A stretch of DNA of 64,000 bases. It comes from Cyathus striatus. Its lineage: Eukaryota; Basidiomycota; Agaricomycetes; Agaricales; Nidulariaceae. The stretch spans positions 1,860,001 through 1,924,000 of the forward strand of contig JAOVFP010000006.1 in assembly GCA_025738555.1 (NCBI GenBank), given 5' to 3'. The stretch's first letter is position 1. Each line of letters starts with the position of its first letter. Below, piece after piece: positions 12,726-23,779 of this stretch. Made by a program: the position numbers and the translations under genes. The notes under the pieces are model-generated. The model saw only the letters and a list, made by a program, of their open reading frames with translations, searched no databases and was not told the DNA's origin.

Positions 12726-13371
12726 GTCGTGATGCTTTTGAAGATACAACAAGATCCAAAAATGGCACAAGATCCAGAGGCAGTACAAAGGCAATACGTT
12801 AGCAGGAGAACAAAGGTCTGGCAATGGTTACAAGGATATAAGAGTTGCAGGGGCTCCTGAGACCCAGTGGTGCAAGTATTTTGTCTACTCCACGGCCTTT
12901 ACATAGTTTCCTAAGACAAAAAGGATGTCAGGCTGTGATCTATAGTCTGTAAGCCCTTCTCATGGTCATTTTTGGGTGCATCGTTGCTCCGACGTTATTG
13001 TTATTGTGATGATAGCTAGTATCTGGAACTAGGAACTGCTCCGGATAAGGATCGTTCCAATTGTGTTTGAAGACATTCGAAGCATGGAGGTGTAGTTGAC
13101 AGGCGAGGAAAGACAATAAGAGCGGGTTAGGAAGATGGCGCAAGAACAATTGCACAAGCATGCGTGAGAATACTCATACAGAGCTTACTGCAGCGCTTCG
13201 AAGTCCGACTCAAACTGCCAAAAAGCCCGAGATATGTTGGAGATATGGGCCCACCGTTTCGTTGTCGAATGTATAGATATGCATTGCTTCATTAGATGTG
13301 GTTATGTACATATTATATAACATTTATGAGAATTCTTGAAAGTGAGCATGACCTCCGATTGTAGAATGATT
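12726..13371. other. Intergenic
   Basis: Promoter side of the 12725 gene and the 3' flank of the SNF2 gene. A 73-residue minus-strand frame at 12940-13161 has no recognisable features. Confidence 0.45.
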
Positions 13372-16300
13372 TCAGATGATATCCGTCAATAATCCAATGC
13401 TTTCATTTGACTTAATAAGAGTCTTATCACTGTCGTTACCATCATCGACAACACGAGCTCCGGATTGTGAGCTTTGGCCAGATTTGTTGGCTTCGGGAGC
13501 CGTCATCCCGAACAACTGGTTGGTCGGGATGTTATGTAGTACATTTACAGAATCCAAACCGAGACTCACGTATTTGATATCTTTCACACTGAGTTTATGA
13601 AGCTTCGCACCAGTGCCTTCACCAAGTGCGGCTTCGGCGAGACCCACTTTCACATCCTGAGTTTCAACATACTGACCTCAAGTTAGTGCTTGCGGGCCCT
13701 ACAGGTATCGTTGAGACTTGCGTACCGTTCCTCGATAGTATTCTCCACAACAAGTCGCTTGACGTGTACAGTCTTGTCTTGTCCAATACGATGACACCTA
13801 TATAATAACCAAGTTTAAGAGGAAGTGAGCAACTCGATTTTCATAGAAGTTCACCTGTCATATGCTTGAGATTCAGCTGCATAATTCCATGAAAGGTCCA
13901 TGCTATTAGTGTCACAAAGTGAGTTCAAACGATATCTCGCTAAATTAGCAAACGTACTTGATGATACGATTGGCCGAAACCAAGTTCAACCTGGATCGGA
14001 GTCAAACTGCTTTTCCAGATTCTGGACAGCGGAAAACAACATACCCAACACTCCCACATTTAGTGCTAGATTGGGACACATGTAAATTTTATAAACACGC
14101 TACCATAAACCTTAGACATACCTGATGAGAATCACCTTTGGTCCACCAGGCCTCTTAAATCGAGCAATCGTCCGGTCTCTAGATGCCCTGTCCATCTTTC
14201 CATCAAACCTCAAGAATCTGATCCCGTGGCGGGAAAAGAGAATTTCTATAAGATCCAGCATAGAAGTCCCTAAAGATGACAGTCAGCGGTGTTAAAATAT
14301 TCAAAGAAGAATGTTATACATTGCGAGTAGCATATCGTCTTGTCACCGGTCGAATCCCATTCCTTTAAGAATCCAACGAGGGCCATCATCTTGGAACTGG
14401 GCTCAAGATCGTCGTCTCCTTTACCCCATGCTGCAAGAACTGCATCCGAAGGACCATCTCCTCGAGGTTGTTTACTCCCCGCTGGTGAGTTATCGCGAGA
14501 GTTTTTCTTCTTCCGAGGAGGATGATCGTCGTCGAACCCGGCGTCCGAACCATTGTCTGCAGGGCGTTTCTTTCCTCTATCCTTGTTACCAATAGGGGAG
14601 ATACTTGCTCCATAGTTAGATCCATCTCCTCGTCATCCTAACCCATGAACGTCAGCTAATAAATCCATGTTAACAATGATCAACACATACGGAGTCCATG
14701 ACACGGGAGTTCTTTGAGCGCTTCTTGGGTTTGTCGTCAAACATGTGCTCTATGTCAGGCAAGTCATCAGAATCATCAGACGTGTATTCATCGAGTGATG
14801 CAACCGGAGAGGGTGAACGCATGCGCACATCCCTGAGGGGTTTTTGACTCTTCCATTTTGCCCTGCGCCTCTCGTCCGCGTGTCGGGTAAGCTCCTCGTC
14901 TGTTGGCTCAAATGCAGCTGCCTTAAACATCTTCTCCGGAGACAGCTCAACCATCTTATTGCACGTTGGGCCTGTACAGCATTGATGTATCATTAATTTC
15001 CATGATAAGCAGTTTATTCGGGGCAAAATAAACATACAAGGTCTCCAGCCCTTCGCTGTTGCTGCTTCGTACTCTTTTTCTCGAGCTGTGTTCTCTTTGT
15101 CACTGCCTTCACCACTGCAAGCACAGTAAGTATTGTCTCGCGTACAAGCTTTCCTACTTACAATATGCCGTTGTGTGCGATGGGGGAGTTCTTCAGTTCC
15201 AATGAGCATTCTATCGATAGTCAAGACCAGGAATTCTACTTCGACCACAGTGTAGGCTCACCAAAACATATCTCATGGCCACATGTTAACACTCGGCCGT
15301 TATCATTCATGAACACTGCATGCATGCAGTCAGTCAAGTAAAATCTTCGCTGTTTATGAGCTATACCTACATTCCTTGCACTGAGGACAAGCTGCCTCGC
15401 CTTCATCCCCTTCATCTGCAAAATCTAACAATTCATTGGCAGCTGCCCTCAACAGAAACCTTTAAAACTGTCAAAATCACAACCACAAAGTATCAAGTAA
15501 ACTGAGAGGTCTACCGTTTCTTCACCTAGAACCAAGCGTATTAGAGAATGAAATGACATGCACTGACAATGACGAACGTCTGTTACCCATCTGAGACCCA
15601 TAGACTTCTTCGCGCGTCCAAGTTCCTTTTCATTATCACCTGCGACCAACAACGTTGGATCTTCATATCCAGCAGTTTGAGACTAAATCTCGGCATGAAT
15701 ACTTGAGCTAGCGTGAACAATAGTTAACCACATACGAGGATAAGGTGCGGATGGCAACATAGTTGTCGCATACGAAGGATCATGACCTAAATAACTCAAG
15801 TCAGGCTTCTTACCAAAGCTGTTGCAGCAGATTGTTTACCAGAACAGCGGCATGACTACGAACGATTGAATAAGCATGCTATTTTGCCCATCAAGTAATA
15901 GCTTACTTGTTGACAAGCGTCCGCTCTCTGATAAACTTGTTTAATCGAATCTTTGTGCGTTTCTCAAATGAATCGTAGACCTAAGCAGATCAAATAGCAT
16001 CGTATCCAGAGTGGTGGAACCACGCATACTAACATCACGCTCCTCCATTGAAAACTTGAGGGTAACGAGCTTGATTTCCTTTGGCGGAAGCTTGAGAATA
16101 GGTTCGCCTTCCAGTTGAGCATCCTTCGTTCGACGGAGCAGAATCGGCTTTAAAATGGTCTGCGCACGAAAACCTACATGCGCGATAAGAACTAATTTAA
16201 CTCCAATCGCAGATATATTTTTACCTGCTAATGGAGCATCTTCAATCTGTATTTTCGCCTACGCAGAATTAAGGAATGAACAGCACTCGTAAAGAATAAA

Positions 16301-18063
16301 TACAACATACCACATATTCGTTAAAACTGTTCCAATCATTCCAAGGCCTGAAGCGGCCGAAACGAAGAAGACCATATATATCCGCCCTGAAAAATGTATC
16401 GGATAAAATATATAAACAGCCTGTAGCGTACGCACAACGTGTTTGTGATCGGTGTGCCGGTAAGCAGCCATCTATACTTTGCCCGAACATAGGCCATGCT
16501 GATACTAGCTCTTGTGGATCTGGAACGTATGGTTTAACCCCAATAAGACTCTGAGAAAGGGTTGAGGTGACCTGTTTCTAATGAACTGAGCTTCATCTGC
16601 AATGACACGGTAGAACTTCGTTCGTGCCAAAACGCCACTACAAGTGATCATCAGAGTAGGAAAAGACGATGACATAGATAGAACCATTTACCCGTATTTC
16701 GAGACATAGTCGGCTTCATCCTCACCTTCCAAATCCTTAGGGGGAGTGAAGTCCATCACCAAAGTTTGATACGAAGTCACAATGACCTGTAACATAAGTA
16801 TCAAAGTTAGTGGAAATAACTTTTAAGGTACGGATGAGAGTTACATCTTTAGATTTGACTTGTGATGTTTTCTGATTGGAAGTATGGGTTAATTGTGGAT
16901 GTGGCGTCAATTGTCAGGAGCTTATCACCTTCAGCTTATCCAGTCCATGGTGTATATGCACAGTAAATAATCCGTTTGTTTTTGTGTCTATTTCATCTTT
17001 CCACTGCAACGCCTCGGAAACTCATACAGCAGAAGCGCATGGAAACGTACCTGTTGCAGGAGTGCCGCAGGAACCACAATCAAAGTTGTCTTGCAGTCGT
17101 CATCATCTGTGGGCATGTTCATCGCCATAGTGCCAATCATCTGCACAGTCTTTCCTGTGTAATATCAAAAATATGTTATCTTGGACGCCAGTTTGAGCAC
17201 GTACCAAGACCCATATCATCGCTTATGACCAGGTGTTATAAATACAGCTTGCGGATATCAAAAAGGTTCAGATCTTACGCAAGGATTCCTCCCCGGTCGG
17301 AGCTTTTCTCCTTCTCCAACATCCTGTAAATAGTATTGTTTATCAGCTTCAGTAAACTGAGGCTTGTCTATGCCTCACCATACAACGCCAATGACCTGAT
17401 GATCCAGTAACCTGATCTCCAAGCCTGGTAGGATATCTCGTTTACTAATACGTTATGAGTGAAGCATTGTAATCAAAAGCAGTTAATGCATACTGCCTTA
17501 GACCCAGCTTTTCCATAGAAGACCGCACAGTGAGCCCGTGATTTTCGTTGTCTATCGACCTTGTTACGAATTCTGATATTCTGCAGGTTATGAGTGCCGT
17601 AAAAATAATAATTAATGGTATATATAAAATACTTACTTCTGTTCTTGATCTGCTCCTCCCAAATCAATACTTCGCAAGGGTGTTTCTTGATCATAATGAA
17701 GGCGGAAGCCGCCAACGCCCGCACTACTCGGCGGCACAGAGAGAGAGTTGCTGAAGAGCTGACTGAGCGACGCTTCTACATCGCCCTCTAACGGAAAACG
17801 TTGAATGTGTACAGAAGCTGAAGAAGCGCAGTTACGTACCAGTAGTCGGTACCACAGATTCTCTCTGTCTAGCTCGTGCAGCTTCGAGAGCTATTCTTTT
17901 AGATGATTCTTCGCTGGGCGGAAAGTAGTCAGTTTAAGGTCGACGCTATGCTCCCTATTGGCGTGTTTAGGGCGGCTGGCGATGCCTGCATTTGACTAGG
18001 GGTGTATGAGCGATCCAACGCGTCCAAAAGACTGGAGGATGCCTCTTTCGCGTCGTTAACCAT
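13372..18063 (-). CDS. SNF2-family DNA-dependent ATPase with RING insertion (ULS1/RAD5/RAD16-like)
   Basis: This protein would remodel chromatin or repair complexes with ATP, and its RING suggests ubiquitin or SUMO-targeted ligase activity. The spliced product shows SNF2 motifs in order: Walker A (GGILA, then DDMGLGKT) near 17220-17310, DEAQ-type Walker B (IADEAQFIRN) near 16590, and LTGTPITN near 16450. A Cys/His segment with LTCGHEICF follows near 15260-15290, and a further PTCNKMVEL lies near 14950-14970. The helicase-C motifs are ILIS, TKCGSVGLNLVSANRIINMDL and QAYDRCHRIGQD (14150-13790). The C-terminus ends SVKDIKY-LFGMTAPEAN across an intron. There are at least 20 short introns. ATG 18063 is likely. 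The first intron would be only 31 nt (GTCGAC...CCCAG), which is suspiciously short although it keeps phase, so the N-terminus is uncertain. Confidence 0.85.
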
Positions 18064-19154
18064 TTACTTGACGAAAGGACGCGATATTATCAGTTGTAGG
18101 TTGCGGGGAACGCATCGCTAATAAGCACAGGCGATAGCTCCCTTTGTGCTGTTCGTGAGAATGTTCACTTCCTATTTAAGCAGAGTTGACCTGCTCTATG
18201 CTCCAACCCAGGTTCATCTGGACCCATCCAACAACCTTCACAGCTCCAAACTGTCGTCTGCACCTCGCTCCATAGATGTATAAGTACTTGTACTTGCTCA
18301 AATGAACATTCCGAGGCCTGACCTTATTCCAGTGGAGTCTGAGGAACTTGAAAGACCTTGGAAAGACCCTGATAGATTGATTGTGGCGGAAGATTGGACG
18401 GAAATAGAGAGGACACTGTACTTACACTAATTAGACGCGAAACCGGTGAGTGCTTGAGGTATCTAAAGTCATGGTCCATATGCATATACTTATTAAGTAT
18501 TTCCATGATAGTATATTATCGCTATGGCTTCTCTATAACTATAATTATTGTGACTTGTAATTGGGGTTTATTTCCCTAGCCTTCCAGATGCTTAATGTCA
18601 TGGCGTCGCCCGTGCATATTGTTAAAGGATGCAACTGACAACGCGGGTGAATACATTAGCCGTTCTATTGAATTGGCTATCTACTCAGTTCATTTAACGC
18701 GAAGAATTGCGAAATACATCTGGTAGCTATGTCATGTGCTTCATACGAGCCGCCACTACTGTCTCCCAAGTAGATTTTTATCGGTCATCGTGAACCAGCG
18801 GTTACCTTCGGTTATGTGATTATCGGTATAGCGCTGTCCTCATTAAGCTTCTTTGCTCCGATTCTCAGAGCAAGGCCACTTCCCCGATCAACTCGTCGAC
18901 AGATATCACACAAGTGTACTTAAAGAGCTTACACCTATTTAAAGCCGTTCGACCATAACACATCTAGTTGAGTGGTTATATACTTTACCCTGCCTCTTGA
19001 CGTACATCCAGATGGAGACCTCTTTAACGCAATGCATCTTGCAAGGAGTACCACCGCGTTTCCATCTACAACTTACATACTATCAAGCCATTTAGAGAAG
19101 GCCAGGGTTATATAAACGAAGCAATATGAAAATACCCTACCAACAACCCCCGGA
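18064..19154. other. Intergenic
   Basis: Divergent promoter region between the SNF2 gene and the GMC gene. A TATA-like TTATATAAAC at about 19108-19117 lies roughly 40 bp before the GMC start. No supported gene. Confidence 0.5.
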
Positions 19155-21874
19155 ATGTTCGCCCAGATCACCGATGTCTCTGCGAAGTCATTTGACTACG
19201 TTATTATTGGAGGGGGAGTGAGTGAAGTTCATATCATCAGAGATCTTCACTTGCCGACCTGTTATACAGACTGCTGGACTAGCATTAGCCTCTCGTCTGA
19301 CTGAGGATCCCTCTGTGACTGTTGTCGTTCTCGAAGCAGGTCAGAGTCATGTTGGAGATCCAAACATCACGATTCCTGGTCAATTCGGAAATGTGCTTGA
19401 CAACCCAAAGGTCAACTACCTTCTACCCATGACTGATCATGTGCAAATTGACATCCATTACTTAGTATGATTGGGCATTCACAACCGTCGAGCAGAAATA
19501 TTGCAATAATCGACAGTATTTGTGGTCAGAGGCAAAGGCCTGGGTATGCTATGGTCTTCTCTTCCACTCGCCCATTGACACATTATCATCAAGGCGGGAG
19601 CTCTACAAGTCAATTTCTACGCATGGTCGAAGCCCCCTGCTGGCGATGTCGATGCATTTGAGAAACTCGGAAATCCAGGATGGAACTGGAAGGAATATAT
19701 GAGATACAGCAAGAGATCCGAAACGTAAGCATCATGGTCCAAATTGGAATGTGAATGCCTACTGATCAACTTCGTTCGAAGCTTCCATCATCCTTCTGAA
19801 GAACAAACTAGCCTTTACCCTCATACGTTCGACGAAAGGCACCGTGGCACCTCCGGTCCGATCCAGGTGACAATCCCACATCATGCACATACGATTGATG
19901 TTCTATTTCAAGAAACACTTGTCAAGAAAGGTCTGAAACCTATCCCAGATGCATATGGCGGCGATGTTAGCACCTCTTAACTCCTTCATGTTTATTACAT
20001 ACTAACGACTTACTTGCTGTATACAGATCACAGGAACATGGATATCGTCGTCAAATCTAGACCCCAGAGGATGGACACGCTCTGATGCCGTGACAGGATA
20101 CTTCCTCCCAAATAAAGACCGTCCGAATTTGACTGTAAGTAAAGTCTCGAAAATATAATATCCACACTTATGCATTTTTTAGGTTCTCCTTGAAGCCTGT
20201 GTAACGCGGATCCTGTTTGATGAATCTCACCAATCTACGGAACTCACGGCTACAGGCGCTGAATTTATTTATACGTTTGGCACCCACGTCGTGTACGCTA
20301 AACGTGAGGTGATTCTTAGTGCTGGGTATGTGTATCATCAGTGACTAGGAATATGTGTTGATGAATAATATGAAAGGACGATAAAAGATCCCCAGGTCTT
20401 AGAGCTTTCTGGAATTGGTCAACCGGAAGTTTTATCACGCATAGGTGTTGATGTCAAGGTGGATCTCCCTGGCGTCGGGGAAAACATGCAGGACCACCCT
20501 TTTATTGGCGTATCATACGAACTCAATCCTGAGGTCCCTCATGCTACCTATGACTTAATGTTCGACCCAGACTACGCACAAGAAGCAAAGCGCTTATAGT
20601 AAGTAATCATACTACTGCAAATGAAAGGTGGTCTGAACATATTTCGTCAGCTCTTTGGGGAAAGGCATGCATAGGCTTGGTGTAACTTCCTTTTCATACT
20701 TTCCTATATCACAGGCCAATCCTTCCGAAGCGAAAGCCTTGATTAATAAAGCCGAAACCGAAATTAAACAGTTACATGAATCCGGAAAGGTATCTAAAGG
20801 ATTGGTTGATCAGTATCGCCATCAAATTGCGACTTTGCGCGACGACAAGCAGCCAGACTTCGAAGTTTTCGCATTTCCTGGACACTATACTTTCATTAGT
20901 AAGTTCTAATATAACGCACTTTGTTAATGCTTAGCGCTTACGAACTAATCATAGCACCGAGGGAACCAGGCAAATGCTACTTCACTGCGTGTTCATTGCT
21001 GAACCATCCTTTCTCTCGCGGATCAATTGTTCGTTGCGCTGCCTCTGTGACGCTTTATTATACATTAACACTATTCGATACAGCATTGCAAGACTTCTGA
21101 TCCTTTCGCTCAGCCATTGATCGACCCACGTTATTTCGAAGTCGACTTCGGTAGAGTAGTATGCAATTGAAAATCCGTTAGTAGTGGTTAATTTGAAACG
21201 GACAGATCTCGAGCTCCTTGTGCAAAGCATCAAATTTACTCGTAGCCTACATCTGATGGAGCCATGGAAGTCAGGCGTAGTGCGGGAAGTCGACCCGGGA
21301 CCGAAATGCGAGTCCGACGCCGACCTACGAGGTAATGCCATCATCTAGTGAAACAATTTAACATGATTGCCAATCCTTACTATCAGAATATATCAAAAAT
21401 AATTCGAGCTCTGCATGGCGTTAGTTAACAATTCATTACAGTCTAAGTTCCTTGGCTGACGAAGTTTTGTCTACAAGACGCCGTAGGCACTTGTTCCATG
21501 TTGCCTCGTGAGAAAGGTGGAGTTGTGGATCCTCAGCTAAAGGTTGGTATTTAGTTTGGACTACATTTCTTTCCAGTTGCTAAGACTTCCATAGGTTTAC
21601 GGGACCACCAATCTTCGTGTTGTGGATATCTCCATTGTTCCGATTCAAGTTGCTGCTCATACCCAAGGTAAGCGTGTTTTACGCCATTTTCATTCTTGTT
21701 GTAGCATTGAACCTTTTCCAGCGACGGCATTCGTAATTGCGGAGAAGGGTAAGTTCCTGTGTGTATTTTCTCTATGAGCGCCTGATCAAGCTGCGTGCCC
21801 TTCATAACTCTATAGCATCTACAATCATTCAAGCCGCTGCTCATCAAGATTTTGAAGTGGTTGCGAGATTATAA
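19155..21874 (+). CDS. GMC oxidoreductase (FAD-dependent alcohol/choline dehydrogenase type) with scrambled FAD-binding signature
   Basis: Family members oxidise alcohols or sugars with FAD. The N-terminus carries the dinucleotide-binding motif (YVIIGGGTAGLALASRL) split by an intron, followed by VVVLEAG. Later blocks are LEACVTRILFD, REVILSAG with TIKDPQVLELSGIGQ, LPGVGENMQDHP, PLIDPRYFEVDF and the catalytic-His region WHAVGTCSM. The last comes from splicing donor GTTAGT to the acceptor before 21473. The end is VVDISIVPIQVAAHTQ...VVARL. There is no signal peptide, so it is likely intracellular. The oddity is at about 19524-19613. The family motif W-S-R-G-K-G-L-G-G-S-S is present in DNA but out of frame, between a one-base loss and a one-base gain. 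The open frame instead reads SEAKAW then AGALQV. It may be inactive, or the sequence may hold errors. Confidence 0.85.
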
Positions 21875-22167
21875 TTTAACGCATACCCTTAGTAGAGGGG
21901 TTCAATGTAATAACATTCAGGACAATGTGTATATTTTTTAAAGAAAAACACTTCAGGTCGAGTACAATCAGACATGCGAGTAGAGGTCGCAAGAAAAATC
22001 AGATACATGATACAAGGATAAGGGGAACGGTACAACCAAATCTGCAGCAGCAGTGGTACAAGGCTCGAGGCAGTCAAAAGGAAAACAATATGTTTTTGAA
22101 TCTTTTGAACTTTTTTTATCCGTCCATTTTACACAATGCCCAAAGATTTCGTTACCTATAGTTCCGA

Positions 22168-23779
22168 TTAAGCACGGTGGCGGGAGCCCGAACCGTGCCT
22201 ACGAGCTTCGAGTCCACGGCTGTTGTGTGAAGAACCCCTCTCGCGGGAATCACCATGTCTGCGCGCCTCGATGGAGCGACCTCGGTGGCGAGAGCCTGAA
22301 CCGTGCCTACGGGCGTCGAGATCACGGCGGTGGCGGGAGCCAGAGCCATGCCTGCGAGCTTCAAGTCCACGACTACTGTGGGAGGAGCCCCTCTCGCGGG
22401 AGTCACCATGCCTGCGCGCTTCAATGGAGCGACCACGGTGACGAGATCCAGAACCGTGTCTACGAGCATCGAGGTCACGACGGTGGCGGGAGCCAGAGCC
22501 ATGCCTACGAGCTTCAAGTTCACGACTGCTGTGGGAAGAGCCTCTCTCGCGAGAGTCGCCGTGTCTGCGAGCTTCAAGAGAACGACCGCGGTGACGAGAG
22601 CCAGAGCCGTGCCTGCGAGCCTCAAGGTCGCGACGGCCATGAGAGTCTCCACGGTTGCGGGAGTCTCCATGCCTGCGAGGAACTAAGGCTGCATGCGAAG
22701 ATCCCCTCTCACGGGAGTCTCCATGTCTGCGTGCCTCAATGGAGCGACCACGGTGACGAGATCCAGAACCGTGCCTACGGGCGTCAAGGTCACGACGGTG
22801 GCGGGAGCCAGAGCCGTGTCTTCGAGCATCAAGATCACGACGGTGACGCGAGCCAGAGCCATGTCTGCGCGCTTCAATGTCACGGCGACCATGAGAGTCA
22901 CCTCGATTGCGCGAGTCTCCATGTCTGCGTGCTTCAATATCACGACGACCATGAGAGTCGCCTCGGTTGCGCGAGTCTCCATGCCTGCGAGGAACTAAGG
23001 CTGCATGCGAGGAGCCCCTCTCACGAGAGTCTCCATGTCTGCGGGCCTCAAGTGAGCGGCCTCGGTGGCGGGAGCCGGAACCGTGTCTGCGAGCGTCAAG
23101 ATCACGACGATGGCGGGAGCCAGAGCCATGTCTACGCGCTTCTATATCACGACGGCCATGAGAGTCTCCTCGATTGCGCGAGTCTCCATGCCTGCGTGCT
23201 TCAATGTCGCGACGACCATGAGAATCGCCTCGATTGCGCGAGTCTCCGTGCCTGCGAGGAACTAAAGCAGCATGCGAGGAGCCCCTCTCACGAGAATCCC
23301 CATGCCTGCGAGCCTCAAGTGAGCGGCCGCGGTGACGAGAGCCTGAGCCGTGCCTACGAGCCTCCAGGTCACGGCGACTATGGGAGTCTCCACGGTTGCG
23401 AGAGTCCCCATGCCTGCGAGGAACCAAAGCTGCATGTGAGGAGCCCCGTTCACGAGAGTCACCATGCCTGCGGGCATCAAGTGAGCGGCCACGGTGGCGG
23501 GAGCCTGAGCCGTGCCTACGAGCCTCAAGGTCACGACGTCCATGAGAATCTCCACGGTTGCGCGAATCTCCGTGCCTGGGGGAACGTCCGAATATCTGCA
23601 CTACTGGTTCGCGAACAGAGAAGCCATTATCAACAGCCAAATCGGTAGAAGGAAGCTAGTTAAACACTATTGATAAGTCACATATACAAAAGCCGTCGAA
23701 ATATACGCACAGGGATAGCAATTGCGCTGGAAATAACAGCTGCAATAACAAAGGAGACGAAGCTCTTGCTGAAGTGCAT
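22168..23779 (-). CDS. Secreted Arg/His/Gly/Ser repeat protein; candidate kexin-processed peptide precursor
   Basis: Exon 1 (23711-23779) is a signal peptide (MHFSKSFVSFVIAAVISSAI, then AIP). A 55-nt intron (GTGCGT...ACTAG) leads in frame to LPSTDLAVDNGFSVREPV. From there to the stop come 27 units of 15-20 residues. All begin RRHG except the first, which begins PRHG. Four unit types alternate: RRHGSGSRHRGRSLEA, RRHGSGSRHRRDLDA, RRHGDSRNRGDSHGRRDIEA, and RRHGDSRERGSSH plus AALVP or SRGLEA. The mature protein has no Lys and no Cys and is very basic. Regular Arg-Arg pairs after a signal peptide suggest cleavage by a Kex2-type protease into short peptides, as in fungal repeat precursors such as Ustilago Rep1. 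That is inference. It converges on the GMC gene, about 290 bp away. Total about 518 residues. Confidence 0.8.
22180..23585 (-). repeat. Coding tandem repeat, 27 units of 45-60 bp
   Basis: The DNA repeats with a unit length always divisible by three, so the other strand and other frames also lack stops over long distances. Larger blocks of several units have been duplicated: the order E, N, N, D, G recurs. Confidence 0.85.

Noticed and set aside
22053..23648. A 531-residue plus-strand open frame rich in His, Cys and Ser opposite the repeat protein
   Set aside because: It arises because the tandem unit length is a multiple of three with no stop codon in any unit. It has no signal peptide or domain, while the minus strand has a signal peptide and a good splice.
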